Positions 1 through 9,008 of a stretch of 64,000 bases of DNA are shown in pieces. The notes under the pieces were generated by a model. The model ran no database searches and was not told where the DNA came from. It saw nothing but the letters and a program-made list of their open reading frames with translations. Positions within the stretch are counted from its first letter, which is position 1. Each line of letters opens with the position of its first letter. Made by a program: the position numbers and the translations under genes. Source of the DNA: Pseudoxanthomonas yeongjuensis (GTDB lineage: Bacteria; Pseudomonadota; Gammaproteobacteria; Xanthomonadales; Xanthomonadaceae); contig NZ_PDWT01000002.1 of NCBI RefSeq assembly GCF_010093345.1, positions 62,001 to 126,000 on the forward strand, given 5' to 3'.

Positions 1-859
1 GGTCCACGCCATTGGCGCGGGCGAAGGCCTGCGCCGCCTTGACCGCATAACGGTGCAGGCGCATTTCCTGGTCCAACGGCGGATCGGGCCAGCGGATGTT
101 CAAGCCGCCGTTCGGCATTTCGAAATCTTCCGGCAGCACGATCCGGCGCGCGAACGGATTCACTTCCACCGACGCCGACGACTCCACCGTCTCGGCGATC
201 GTCTTGAAGCCGACCCAGCGCCCCGTGTAGCGGCTCATCGCCCAGCCGACCAGACCCAGGTCGAGGATGTCCTGCACGCCGGCCGGATTGAGCACCGGCA
301 TCATGGCGCTGACGAATTCATCCTCGGAGCCATGCGGAAGCGTGGACGAGCGGCAGTTGTGGTCGTCGGCGGCCATCGCCAGCACGCCGCCATGCTTCGA
401 GGTACCGGCGGCGTTGCCGTGCTTGAACACGTCGCCGCAGCGGTCCACGCCCGGACCCTTGCCGTACCACATCGAGTACACGCCCTCGACCTTGGCGCCG
501 GGGAACAGGTTGGTCTGCTGGGTGCCCCAGACCATGGTCGCGCCCAGATCCTCGTTCAGTCCAGGAATGAATTTCACCTGCGCCTCGGCCAGGTGCTTCT
601 TGGCCCGCCACAGCTCCAGGTCGAAACCACCCAGCGGCGAACCGCGGTAGCCGCTGATGAAGCCGGCGGTCTCCAGCCCCGCCGCCTGGTCGCGCAAACG
701 CTGCATCAGCGGCAGCCGGACCAGGGCCTGGACCCCGCTCAGGTAGATGCGGCCGTCGGTGCGGGTGTACTTGTGTTCCAGCGAATAGTCGTTGTCCAGC
801 ACCCCAATCTGCGGGGTGTTGGCGGACGAGGGGGAAGTGAGTTCGGCGGTGCTGGTCAT
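1..859 (-). CDS. Indolepyruvate ferredoxin oxidoreductase family protein, N-terminal part (runs off left edge)
   Basis: Reading the minus strand from the ATG at 859 gives about 286 uninterrupted residues to the window edge. The protein starts MTSTAELTS and contains YLSGVQALVRLPLMQ, SGYRGSPLGG, VWGTQQ and YGKGPGVDR, with ADDHNCRSSTLPHGSE further on. These match the thiamine-diphosphate enzymes that oxidise indolepyruvate and related 2-oxoacids to acyl-CoA with ferredoxin, in the long fused form (about 1150-1200 residues) common in proteobacteria. The fused form is inferred, because only the N-terminal quarter is visible. The 165 bases to the next gene hold no other gene and probably carry divergent promoters. 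Confidence 0.85.
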   Translation of the reverse strand, partial: MTSTAELTSPSSANTPQIGVLDNDYSLEHKYTRTDGRIYLSGVQALVRLPLMQRLRDQAAGLETAGFISGYRGSPLGGFDLELWRAKKHLAEAQVKFIPGLNEDLGATMVWGTQQTNLFPGAKVEGVYSMWYGKGPGVDRCGDVFKHGNAAGTSKHGGVLAMAADDHNCRSSTLPHGSEDEFVSAMMPVLNPAGVQDILDLGLVGWAMSRYTGRWVGFKTIAETVESSASVEVNPFARRIVLPEDFEMPNGGLNIRWPDPPLDQEMRLHRYAVKAAQAFARANGVD

Positions 860-1024
860 GGCTGGCCCGGGGGTTGCGACGGCTGGCGGCGTCCGGGGGA
901 AGGCCCGGCGCAAAGGTGCGAAATTGTAGCAGCGGGACATTTTGTGACCCTTATCACTCGATATTTGTGCGCTGCAGCGGTTACGATGACTTTGGGAAGG
1001 TAATTGCTGTTGAAGGGGAACCGC

Positions 1025-1654
1025 ATGACTTTGCAAAGATTGGTCTTGGCTGCTGCCTTGGCCCTGGCTGCATTTGCCGCACAAGCGCAGACGCTGACGA
1101 AGCCGAAAGAATTCTATTTCGACGAAGATCGCAACACCGCACGGTTGATCGTGGCCGTTGCAGGCGAGGGCGAGCCCTTGGCCGAGCAGTTGGTGAAACA
1201 GATCGAGCGCAATCGCAACCGGGTCGAGTCCACCGCGCAGCTCGCCCACGTGGCGATAGGCCAGGGCCGGATCGAACTGGGCGAGAAGCTTTACCAGGAA
1301 GCGCTGACCAGCACCGAAGGGCGCGGCACCCTGGGACGGGCGGTGCGCTGGAACTATGGCTGGGACCTTTACCGGCTGGACAAGAAACCGGCTGCCCTGG
1401 CGCAATGGACCGAACTGGCCAATGGCTTCGGTTCGCCGTCGTGGGTGCCGCCGACCCTGGCCCTGGTCCTGTGGGACCTGGATCGCAAGGCCGAGGCGGT
1501 GCAGTGGTATGCGGCCTCGGTGCGGACCGAACCCAGCCAGTGGAGCGATCCGGCCAATTTCCCCGCCCTGCTGCCGGGCTGGAGCGATCCGGAGCGCAAG
1601 CGCCTGGCCGAAGTGTTCGCCGCCTGGCAGGCCGATCCGCCCGCTTGGCCTTAA
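1025..1654 (+). CDS. Exported TPR-like protein of unknown function
   Basis: The 209-residue protein begins with a clear signal peptide (MTLQRLVLAAALALAAFAAQAQ). Alpha-helical repeats follow, with TPR-like spacing (GQGRIELGEKLYQEAL, LDKKPAALAQWTELA, LDRKAEAVQWYAASV). I chose the ATG at 1025 because an AAGGGG ribosome site precedes it; a TTG at 1004 is in frame but less likely. It probably acts in the periplasm as a binding or scaffold protein, but no specific function can be read. It is transcribed away from the oxidoreductase on its left. Confidence 0.6.
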   Translation: MTLQRLVLAAALALAAFAAQAQTLTKPKEFYFDEDRNTARLIVAVAGEGEPLAEQLVKQIERNRNRVESTAQLAHVAIGQGRIELGEKLYQEALTSTEGRGTLGRAVRWNYGWDLYRLDKKPAALAQWTELANGFGSPSWVPPTLALVLWDLDRKAEAVQWYAASVRTEPSQWSDPANFPALLPGWSDPERKRLAEVFAAWQADPPAWP

Positions 1655-1729
1655 CGTCGTCGCGCATGACAGAATCGGGGACGTGGCGAACCTGGTCCAC
1701 GCCACGACCGCGATAGCGCACCCAGCACG

Positions 1730-2431
1730 ATGATCAGCAACGACCTGGATGTAACTCCGTACCGCGCGCGACTGCTCGGCCACGGCCGGGTGCAGATACC
1801 GCGATTCCTGCAGGAGCCTTCCGCCCAGCGACTGCACGACTGCCTGCGCAACGAAGTTCCGTGGAGCACCGCCGTCCGCAGCGACCGGCCCTCGCCGCCG
1901 GGTGCCGCCGGGCCCATGGCGCCCGACGGGCCGCTGCACCAGGACATGCTGCAATGCCTGTACGAGCGCGCGCGCGACGATTTCGAATTCGTCTTCGACC
2001 GCTACCGGATGATCGAAGCCCGGCGCGATGGACTGGATCCGGGATTGGCGCTGCATGTGGTCGTGGATTTCCTCAACAGCCCGCCGTTCCTGCAATTCGC
2101 CCGCGAATTGACCGGCGATCGCGACATCCGCATGGTCAGCGCCATTGCCGCGCGCTACCGCCCCGGCCATTTTCTGAAGCTGCATGACGACAAGTCCGGC
2201 GAGGAAGACCGGGCCTTCGCCTACGTGATCAACCTGAGCCACGGCTGGCAGGCCGACTGGGGCGGATTACTGGAATTCCTCGATGGAAACCAGGACGTGG
2301 TGGAGACCTTCACCCCGCACTGGAATTCGTTGAGCCTGTTCCGCGTGCCACAGAGGCACCAGGTCAGCCTGCTGGCGCCGTGGGCGAAGGAAAACCGCTA
2401 CAGCATCACCGGCTGGTTCAGGCGCAGCTGA
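1730..2431 (+). CDS. 2OG-Fe(II) oxygenase (prolyl 4-hydroxylase-like)
   Basis: The 233-residue protein has the metal triad of 2-oxoglutarate/Fe(II) dioxygenases: HxD at H152/D154 (KLHDDKSG), a distal His near residue 210 (PQRHQVS) and a basic RYSITGWF segment that would bind 2-oxoglutarate. WGGLLEFLDG before the distal His is typical of the prolyl-hydroxylase-like branch that acts on proteins or amino acids. There is no signal peptide, so it should be cytoplasmic. The substrate cannot be told from sequence. It lies about 60 bases upstream of the gamma-glutamyltransferase gene. Confidence 0.8.
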   Translation: MISNDLDVTPYRARLLGHGRVQIPRFLQEPSAQRLHDCLRNEVPWSTAVRSDRPSPPGAAGPMAPDGPLHQDMLQCLYERARDDFEFVFDRYRMIEARRDGLDPGLALHVVVDFLNSPPFLQFARELTGDRDIRMVSAIAARYRPGHFLKLHDDKSGEEDRAFAYVINLSHGWQADWGGLLEFLDGNQDVVETFTPHWNSLSLFRVPQRHQVSLLAPWAKENRYSITGWFRRS

Positions 2432-2490
2432 GCGGGTCACAGAGACGACATGCCCGGGCACGCCGGGAAAACATTCCGAGGAGAACGACG

Positions 2491-4206
2491 ATGCGCCGAT
2501 TGATGCTGCTATCCGCCCTGCTGCTTGCGTTGCCGGCCGTGGCCGCCGACCGCATCACCGGCCGCGAGTTCGCCACCCGTTCGGAAGTGATCGCGCCGCG
2601 TGCGATGGCGGCGACCTCGCATCCGCTGGTCACCCAGATCGCCTTGGAGGTGATGAAGAACGGCGGCAGCGCGGTCGATGCGGCGATCGCCGCCGATGCG
2701 GCGCTGGGTTTGATGGAGCCGACCGGCAGCGGTGTCGGCGGCGACTTGTTCGCCATCGTCTGGGATCCGAAGACGAAAAAACTTTACGGTTACAACGGCT
2801 CCGGACGTTCGCCGAAGGCACTCACCCTCGACTATTTCCAGAAGCAGGGCCTCACCGACATCCCGCCGTTGGGTCCGTTGCCGGTCAGCGTGCCGGGCGC
2901 GGTCGATGGCTGGTTCGCCCTGCACGAGCGCTTCGGCAAGGCGTCGATGCAGGATGTGCTGACGCCGGCCATCCGCTACGCGCGCGAAGGCCATCCGTTG
3001 GCCGAGACCATCGCCTATTACTGGGCCCGTTCGGTGCCGAAGCTGTCGAAGTACCCCGGCTTCAAGGAGCAATTCACGATCGACGGTCGCGCGCCGCGCA
3101 CCGGCGAGATGTGGAAGAACCCGAACCTCGCCGACACCCTGCAGAAGATCGCCGACGGCGGCCGCGATGCGTTCTACAAGGGCGAGATCGCCCACGTCAT
3201 CGATGCCTACTTCAAGGCCAATGGCGGTTTTCTAAGCTATGAAGACCTGGCCGCGCATCATGGCGAATGGGTCGAGCCAGTCAGCACCGACTATCGCGGT
3301 TACGACGTATGGGAACTGCCGCCGAACGGCCAGGGCATCGCCGCGTTGCAGATGCTCAACGTGCTGGAAGGCTACGACTTCTCGAAGATCCCGTACGGCA
3401 GTGCCGAACACGTGCACCTATTCGTCGAAGCCAAGAAGCTGGCCTTCGCCGACCGCGCGCGCTGGTATGCCGATCCCGCGTTCCAGCCGGCGCCGGTGGC
3501 CAGGCTGATTTCCAAGGCGTATGCGGATACTCGCCGCAAGCTGATCTCCGCCGACAAGCCCTTGCGCGAAGTGCGGCCGGGCACGCCGGCCGAACTCGAT
3601 GAAGGCGACACCATCTACCTGACCACCGCCGACGCCAGCGGCATGATGGTGTCGCTGATCCAGTCCAACTACCGCGGCATGGGCAGCGGCATGGCGCCGC
3701 CGGGACTGGGCTTCATCCTGCAGGACCGCGGCGAGATGTTCGTGCTTAAGGATTGCGAAGGAGCCGCTCCGCATCCCAATTGCTACGCGCCCGGCAAGCG
3801 TCCGTTCCAGACCATCATCCCCGCGTTCATCACCAGGGACGGAAAACCTTTCGTCAGTTTCGGGTTGATGGGCGGGGCGATGCAGCCGCAAGGCCACGTG
3901 CAGATCGTGATGAACCTGGTCGACTTCCACATGAACCTGCAGGAAGCCGGCGACGCGCCACGCATCCAGCACGAGGGCGACACCGAGCCGACCGGGCAGA
4001 ACACGGCGATGAGCGATGGCGGCGTGGTCCAGCTGGAAAGCGGATTTCCCTACGAAACCATTCGTGCGCTGATGGACAAGGGCCACCACGTGGAATGGGC
4101 GCTGGGCCCGTACGGCGGTTACCAGGCGATCCGCCGCGACCCGGAGACCGGGGTGTACTTCGGCGCTTCGGAAAGCCGCAAGGACGGCCAGGCCGCAGGC
4201 TATTGA
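2491..4206 (+). CDS. ggt: Gamma-glutamyltransferase family protein, periplasmic
   Basis: The 571-residue precursor has a signal peptide (MRRLMLLSALLLALPAVAAD) and the Ntn-hydrolase features of gamma-glutamyltranspeptidases: MKNGGSAVDAAIAAD, EPTGSGVGGD, and a predicted autocleavage point at D373/T374 in EGDTIYLTTAD, where T374 would become the catalytic N-terminal Thr of the small subunit. GLMGGAMQPQGHVQ follows. The family cleaves or transfers gamma-glutamyl groups, for example from glutathione. The motif DTIYL, rather than DTTHY, places it in the YwrD-like branch, so the substrate may not be glutathione. The start at 2491 follows a GAGGAGA site. The next gene begins directly after the stop. 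Confidence 0.88.
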   Translation: MRRLMLLSALLLALPAVAADRITGREFATRSEVIAPRAMAATSHPLVTQIALEVMKNGGSAVDAAIAADAALGLMEPTGSGVGGDLFAIVWDPKTKKLYGYNGSGRSPKALTLDYFQKQGLTDIPPLGPLPVSVPGAVDGWFALHERFGKASMQDVLTPAIRYAREGHPLAETIAYYWARSVPKLSKYPGFKEQFTIDGRAPRTGEMWKNPNLADTLQKIADGGRDAFYKGEIAHVIDAYFKANGGFLSYEDLAAHHGEWVEPVSTDYRGYDVWELPPNGQGIAALQMLNVLEGYDFSKIPYGSAEHVHLFVEAKKLAFADRARWYADPAFQPAPVARLISKAYADTRRKLISADKPLREVRPGTPAELDEGDTIYLTTADASGMMVSLIQSNYRGMGSGMAPPGLGFILQDRGEMFVLKDCEGAAPHPNCYAPGKRPFQTIIPAFITRDGKPFVSFGLMGGAMQPQGHVQIVMNLVDFHMNLQEAGDAPRIQHEGDTEPTGQNTAMSDGGVVQLESGFPYETIRALMDKGHHVEWALGPYGGYQAIRRDPETGVYFGASESRKDGQAAGY

Positions 4207-4236
4207 ATGATTTTTTTGCGCAAGGAATGGACACAA

Positions 4237-5421
4237 ATGGATCGTAGTCGTCGTGCGGCAACCGCATTGATCGTATCGCTGGCGTTGTACCTGGCTTTGC
4301 CGCTTGCCGCAGCCAGGGAAGCACCGGCTTCGTCGCAACAGCGGCTGGCCGAGTTGCAGCGGCTGGAAAACGATCCGCAGGTCAAGCGCGCGGGCGAGGC
4401 CTGGAACAAGGCCAGTCGGGAGGCAATCCGCCAGCACCTGCGCGCGGTGGCGGCACAAGGCGATCCGCGCAGCCTGCTGGCGGCGTCGATGCTGTGGTCC
4501 GGATTCGGTCATCTTGAAGACAATGCGCAGCCGTTGCGGGCGAAACCCGCACAGGAAACCCGTGCCTGGTTCGACGCCGCCCGCCGGGCCCGTCCGCGCG
4601 ATGTGCTGGTGGCCTGGATCGAAGCCAGCGATTGCAAGGGATTGAGCGACAGCTGCAATGCGCGCGAAGCGTTGCAGTTCCTGCTGCAGGCGGAACCGCA
4701 GAATGCGGCCGTGCAAATGCTGGCCGTGGCCGCTGCCGGCAAGCGCGGCGACGGCAAGGCCATCGATGGCTTCTGGCAGGCGATTGCCGCCGCCTCGATC
4801 CACGATGCGCACACCCTTGAGATCGGCCAACTGCTGCACGCGACCATGGCCGACATCGATCTGCCGCCACTGGATCCGCGCCTGGCCCAGGCCATGGGCC
4901 TCCAGTTCGGCTTGAACCGGCCGGCCACCGCGCAGGATTTCGCCGAAGTGGGCGTGATAGGAATTTGGATGGCCCAGGCCATGCCGGGATTTTCGCCCGT
5001 CACCCACGAATGCGAGGGGGAGAAACTGGCATCGGCCAGCCTCAACCGGCAGGCCGAATGCGAACGCGTGCTGGAGCTGCTGTCCGCCGACGAATCCACG
5101 CTGTTCGGACCGATGATCGGCTTGTCGAAACTGGTCGAATTGTCCGGCGACAGTGCGGAAGGGAAAGCCTGGCGTGAGCAACTGCGGCAGTTCTACTGGA
5201 TCTACGAGAATGCGCAGCAACACATGATGGGAATGGCGCCCAGCGATACGCTTCCCGCCGAGTACGGCGCCTGGTTCATGACGGAAGGCGAGTTGCCGGC
5301 CATGCGCAAATTGCTGGCGCATTACGGTTTGCCGATACGGGCCCCGGCGGGGTGGCTGCCGCGCGAGCCGCGCTATCGCGCTCTGGTCAGCACCGGTCGG
5401 GAAGCCGCCAGCGCCGAGTAA
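4237..5421 (+). CDS. Exported protein of unknown function
   Basis: The 394-residue protein has a signal peptide (residues 1-26, ending PLAAAREAP) and then mostly helical sequence with Ala- and Leu-rich stretches (LAELQRLENDPQVKRAGEAWNKAS). Several cysteines sit in SDCKGLSDSCNA and HECEGEK. I recognise no family. The ATG at 4237 has an AAGGA site at the right distance and is preferred to the ATG at 4207 that abuts the ggt stop. It probably shares a transcript with ggt. A REP-like palindrome follows the stop codon. Confidence 0.55.
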   Translation: MDRSRRAATALIVSLALYLALPLAAAREAPASSQQRLAELQRLENDPQVKRAGEAWNKASREAIRQHLRAVAAQGDPRSLLAASMLWSGFGHLEDNAQPLRAKPAQETRAWFDAARRARPRDVLVAWIEASDCKGLSDSCNAREALQFLLQAEPQNAAVQMLAVAAAGKRGDGKAIDGFWQAIAAASIHDAHTLEIGQLLHATMADIDLPPLDPRLAQAMGLQFGLNRPATAQDFAEVGVIGIWMAQAMPGFSPVTHECEGEKLASASLNRQAECERVLELLSADESTLFGPMIGLSKLVELSGDSAEGKAWREQLRQFYWIYENAQQHMMGMAPSDTLPAEYGAWFMTEGELPAMRKLLAHYGLPIRAPAGWLPREPRYRALVSTGREAASAE

Positions 5422-5445
5422 ACAGCCACTCCTCGCGATGTGTCC

Positions 5446-5513
5446 GTAGGAGCGACGCAAGTCGCGATGCCTTCGCGGACAAGCAAGAGCATCGCGACTT
5501 GCGTCGCTCCTAC
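5446..5513. repeat. REP-like palindrome, perfect 25-bp arms
   Basis: The arms 5446-5470 (starting GTAGGAGCGACG) and 5489-5513 are exact reverse complements around an 18-base loop. This is the first copy of the family that recurs through the window. It lies between two convergent genes and could act as a bidirectional terminator. Confidence 0.9.
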
Positions 5514-5538
5514 AAAAGCCTCGGATCTCCTGGCGCGT

Positions 5539-7026
5539 TCAGTCGGCCGGCACCGTGCGCTCGCTGGCCCAGGCGCGCAGCGCCGCCACCTGTTCGGCCA
5601 TCATCACCGACAGCGGGCGGGTGTTGCGGATCTCCTGCATCAGCAGGTCGGTATCCAGCGCTTTCCTTTCCGCATGCGCGGTGTACAGCGCGGCGACGAT
5701 GGCCTGTTCGATCTCGGCGCCGGAGAAGCCGTTCGCTGCTGCGGCCAGGGCCGGCAGTGCGAAATCGTCCGCGGCCAGCTTGCGTCGTGACAGGTGCAGG
5801 CGCAGCACGTCCACCCGCGCATCGGGGCCGGGCAGGTCGACGAAGAAGATCTCGTCGAAGCGGCCCTTGCGCAGCAATTCGGGCGGCAACTCATTCACCT
5901 GGTTGGCGGTGGCAACAATGAATACCGCGCCCTTGCGTTCGGCCATCCAGGTGAGCAGGTAGCCGAGCACGCGCCGCGACACGCCGCCATCGCCTTCACC
6001 GCTGCCGCCGGCCAGGCCTTTTTCGATCTCGTCGATCCACAGCACGCACGGCGCCAGTTGCTCGGCAGAAGCTAGCGCGCTGCGCAGGTTTTTCTCGGTT
6101 TCGCCGTGGTACTTGTCGTACAGGGTGCCGAAATCCAGGCGCAGCAACGGCACCCCGAAACCGCCGGCGGTGGCCTTGGCCAGCATCGACTTGCCGCAGC
6201 CCTGCACCCCCAGCAGCAGCATGCCCTTGGGCGGGTCCAGTCCCGGCGGCGCGTTGCCGGAAACGAAGACGTCGCGGCGCTGCTCGATCCAGCGCTTCAG
6301 CCGGCCCGCGCCGGCGACGTCGGTGAAGCGCGCGGTGTCGTATTCGTAATGCAGGTGGCCGCTGCGGTTGAGCAGTTCGAACTTCAATTTGGAAAGCTGC
6401 GGCAGGTCGGCGGCGCTGAGCGCGCCGTCGTCGTAGATCAGCTGGCGGGCGATGCGCCGCGCGTCGGTCAGGCTCAGGCCCTGCAGGTTGCGCACAATCT
6501 GCTGCACAGCCTCGCCATCGGCTTCGACCCGGCGGCCACCATTTTCGCGGGCGTAGTCGGTGGCTTCCTCGCGGACCATCTTCAACAGCGCGTTGGCATC
6601 GGGCAGGCGCGGGTTGAAGCGCACCGCCACCGCCTCCAGTTCCGCCGGAAGTTCGACCTTGGCCCCGACCAGGACCACCACGTGCGGCTGGCAATGCCGG
6701 CGTTGGACGATGTCGCGTAGTTGGCGCTGGCTGCTGGCGTAGCCCAGGTAGGGGTGGAAATCGAGCAGCAGATAGATGCCGCGCTGGCTGGCCTGCTTCA
6801 TCGCCTGCAGGGCGGCGCTGGCGTCGGGCGGGCCCTCGGCCTCGTCCTCGCGATCCATGTCGATTCGGCGCAGGCCCTCGGTGATCGACCAGCGGTACAG
6901 CGCGCGCCAGACCTGCGACAAGGCCTGGCGGAACATTTCGACGATGCGCGTCTCGTCCTGGGTCTCGATCACTATCAACGGCGTGTTGGCGCGGATCAGC
7001 GCGGTCAGGTCCTGCAGTTCGGTCAC
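5539..7026 (-). CDS. AAA+ ATPase, Ycf46-like
   Basis: The 495-residue protein has an N-terminal region of about 230 residues without ATPase motifs, then an AAA+ module: Walker A GVQGCGKS near residue 275, Walker B VLWIDEIEKGL, sensor-1 ATANQ and an arginine-finger region LLRKGRFDE. The order and wording match the Ycf46 family, which is known from plastids and cyanobacteria and is also found in proteobacteria. Its role is poorly understood; a link to inorganic-carbon use has been proposed in cyanobacteria. The start is a GTG. It is divergent from the ParA-like gene, with a repeat-filled spacer between them. Confidence 0.8.
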   Translation of the reverse strand: MTELQDLTALIRANTPLIVIETQDETRIVEMFRQALSQVWRALYRWSITEGLRRIDMDREDEAEGPPDASAALQAMKQASQRGIYLLLDFHPYLGYASSQRQLRDIVQRRHCQPHVVVLVGAKVELPAELEAVAVRFNPRLPDANALLKMVREEATDYARENGGRRVEADGEAVQQIVRNLQGLSLTDARRIARQLIYDDGALSAADLPQLSKLKFELLNRSGHLHYEYDTARFTDVAGAGRLKRWIEQRRDVFVSGNAPPGLDPPKGMLLLGVQGCGKSMLAKATAGGFGVPLLRLDFGTLYDKYHGETEKNLRSALASAEQLAPCVLWIDEIEKGLAGGSGEGDGGVSRRVLGYLLTWMAERKGAVFIVATANQVNELPPELLRKGRFDEIFFVDLPGPDARVDVLRLHLSRRKLAADDFALPALAAAANGFSGAEIEQAIVAALYTAHAERKALDTDLLMQEIRNTRPLSVMMAEQVAALRAWASERTVPAD

Positions 7027-7068
7027 GATCGGTCCGGGTCCATGGCAGCGCGCACGATAGCAAAGGGC

Positions 7069-7225
7069 GAGGGGTGAGGAACGAGGAACGAGGAGTGAGG
7101 AACGAGGAGTGGGGAGTGGGGAGTGGGGACGAGAATGGGTTCCGGGCTGGTCGCTGGCTGGGGCTGAGGAAATTTGCCGTCCTCTTCACTCGTTCCTCGT
7201 TCCTAACCCCTCGTTCCTCGCTCCT
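7069..7225. repeat. Heptamer repeat array with an opposing copy (GAGGAAC/GAGGAGT)
   Basis: From 7069 to about 7130 the sequence is a run of 7-base units: GAGGGGT, GAGGAAC twice, GAGGAGT, GAGGAAC, GAGGAGT, then GGGGAGT copies. From about 7180 to 7225 the reverse complement appears (CTCGTTCCTC and relatives). The region could therefore fold into a long imperfect hairpin between the divergent AAA ATPase and ParA genes. The same units occur at 11080-11182 and, decayed, near 33380. Confidence 0.85.
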
Positions 7226-7283
7226 TGCCTCTCCCCCCGCTCCCCGGTGTACCCTGCCGGTTCCCCGGTAACGAGGCGTGCGC

Positions 7284-7916
7284 ATGAAGACGATTCTGGT
7301 CGCCAGCTCCAAGGGCGGTGCGGGCAAGAGCACATTGGCTACCAATCTGGCCGCGCATTTCGCGCTGGAAGGCAAGCGCACCGTGCTGGTGGATGCCGAT
7401 CCCCAGCATTCCTCCAGCCGCTGGGCCGAGCGCCGCGCCGAACTGGAAAGCGCGGTGCTGCCGATCGACGCCAGCCGGAAACGGGCCTGGCGCACCTCGC
7501 TGCCGGAAGACGCCGAACGCGTGGTGATCGATGCGCCGGCCGGCTCGATGGCCGAGGATCTCGAGCATTTCATCGAACATGCCGACGCGATCGTGGTTCC
7601 GGTGCTGCCCTCGGCAATGGACATCGAAGCCACCGTTGGTTTCCTCAACTCCCTGTCCAAGGTGCCGCGCGTGCATAAGCGCAAGCTGCCGGTGGGCCTG
7701 GTGGTCAACCGCAGCAAGCCGTGGACCAACACTTCCCAGCAGGCCGTGGAAATGCTCAAGACCTGGCCGTATCCGGTGGTCGCGCAATTGCGCGATACCC
7801 AGGCCTATGTAGTCCTGGCCGGCCTCGGCCGCAGCCTGTTCGATTACCGCTCGGCGCAGGTCCGCGATCACCAGGCCGACTGGGATCCCCTGCTGAAATG
7901 GGTCAAGAAAGCCTGA
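7284..7916 (+). CDS. ParA-family ATPase
   Basis: The 210-residue protein begins MKTILVASSKGGAGKSTLATNLA, with the deviant Walker A KGGAGKST of ParA/MinD proteins, and continues with VDADPQHSSSRW (Walker A' and surroundings) and VIDAPAG (Walker B). It is short and has no DNA-binding extension, and no parB lies next to it. It is therefore an orphan ParA-like ATPase, which often positions cellular cargo rather than DNA. A GTG at 7278 is an alternative start. It is followed after 34 bases by the sixA-like gene. Confidence 0.85.
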   Translation: MKTILVASSKGGAGKSTLATNLAAHFALEGKRTVLVDADPQHSSSRWAERRAELESAVLPIDASRKRAWRTSLPEDAERVVIDAPAGSMAEDLEHFIEHADAIVVPVLPSAMDIEATVGFLNSLSKVPRVHKRKLPVGLVVNRSKPWTNTSQQAVEMLKTWPYPVVAQLRDTQAYVVLAGLGRSLFDYRSAQVRDHQADWDPLLKWVKKA

Positions 7917-7950
7917 GCCCGGCATTGGGCCTGCGAACTGAAGGGACGCC

Positions 7951-8427
7951 ATGCGTGAATTGATCCTGCTGCGCCATGCGCATGCCGAACCTGCAGCCGC
8001 AGGCGAGCCGGACCTGGACCGGCCGTTGTCGGCCGAAGGCCTGGCCGAAGCCGAAGCCGCCGGCCGCTGGCTCGCCGCCCAGGGCCTGGTCCCGGACCGG
8101 GTGCTGTGTTCGCCGGCACGGCGTGCGCGCGAAACCCTGGAGGCGGTGCTGGGCACGATCGGCTATGTCGAGCAGCGCCTGGAGGATTCCATCTACGAAG
8201 CCACCCCCGGGATCCTCGCGGAACTGGTCGACGCCAGCCGCGAGACCGAGCGGCTGTTGCTGGTCGGCCACAATCCGGGGCTGGAACGGCTCGCCGCGCT
8301 GATGCACAGCGGCCAGTCCGGCGACTACCGCGGCATGCCGACTTCCTCGGTGGTGGTCTTGAAGTTGCCGATGGAGGCGACCATCGAGCCGGGTATCGCC
8401 ACCCTTTCCGCCTTCTGGTGGCCGTGA
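7951..8427 (+). CDS. sixA: SixA-type histidine phosphatase
   Basis: The 158-residue protein has the RHG-type catalytic start LLRHAHAE (phospho-accepting His at residue 9), then SPARRARET and VGHNPGLERL with the second catalytic His. Length and motifs match SixA, the phosphohistidine phosphatase that acts on phosphotransfer domains (ArcB, or the nitrogen PTS protein, in E. coli). Its target here is unknown. Its stop overlaps a possible GTG start of the YceI-like gene, so the two are probably translated together. Confidence 0.85.
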   Translation: MRELILLRHAHAEPAAAGEPDLDRPLSAEGLAEAEAAGRWLAAQGLVPDRVLCSPARRARETLEAVLGTIGYVEQRLEDSIYEATPGILAELVDASRETERLLLVGHNPGLERLAALMHSGQSGDYRGMPTSSVVVLKLPMEATIEPGIATLSAFWWP

Positions 8428-8435
8428 CTCCCGCA

Positions 8436-9008
8436 ATGTCCGCTGGCAAGCGTTGGGGATTGTGCGGTCTGTTGCTGCTGTATCTGTGGCCCGCGTTCGC
8501 GGACACGGCCGAAACCTTCGATCCGGCGGCGTCGCGCTTCGGGTTCGAGTTGCGCACGCGCTGGGGCATGAAACTGGAAGGCGTGTTCCCGCGTTACGAA
8601 GGCGAAGTGAGGCATCTGGCCGATGGCCGCCACCAGGTGGTCCTGCGCATGTTCACCCAATCGGTCGAGATCGTCGACCATCCCCGCTATACCGAGTGGA
8701 CCCGCAGCTCCCGGTTCTTCGAGGCCGAGCGCTATCCGGTGGTGGCGTTCGTGTCCCGGCCCTACGACCCGGAAATGCTCAGGCGGGGCGGGCCGTTGGC
8801 CGGCGAGCTCAGCATCCGCGGCATCACCCGGCCGAAGACGCTGACGGTGGCGCCGTCCACCTGCGCGCGCCCGGCGCTCGATTGCGACGTGGTCGCGACC
8901 GGGGCGGTGCGACGCAGCGACTACGACATGGATGACTGGATGATGGCGATCAGCGACCGGGTGGTGTTCGTGCTGCGCGCGCGGCTGAAGCCCGAGGACG
9001 CGCCTTGA
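8436..9008 (+). CDS. YceI-like family protein, exported
   Basis: The 190-residue protein (counted from ATG 8436) has a signal peptide (LCGLLLLYLWPAFAD) and YceI-type features: FDPAASRFGFEL at the start, RSSRFFEAERYPVVAFVS, GELSIRGITRPKTL and a closing beta-strand VVFVLRARL. YceI proteins are beta-barrel lipocalin-like binders of isoprenoid-type molecules in the periplasm. A GTG at 8424 overlaps the sixA stop and is an equally plausible, coupled start. The stop overlaps the TTG start of the next gene. Confidence 0.78.
   Translation: MSAGKRWGLCGLLLLYLWPAFADTAETFDPAASRFGFELRTRWGMKLEGVFPRYEGEVRHLADGRHQVVLRMFTQSVEIVDHPRYTEWTRSSRFFEAERYPVVAFVSRPYDPEMLRRGGPLAGELSIRGITRPKTLTVAPSTCARPALDCDVVATGAVRRSDYDMDDWMMAISDRVVFVLRARLKPEDAP

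Noticed and set aside
3418-5460. A 680-codon minus-strand frame
   Set aside because: Antisense to ggt and the following exported protein; low-complexity composition and no motif.
7284-7916. A plasmid or chromosome partition locus
   Set aside because: ParA-like ATPase only; no ParB and no parS-like palindrome nearby.
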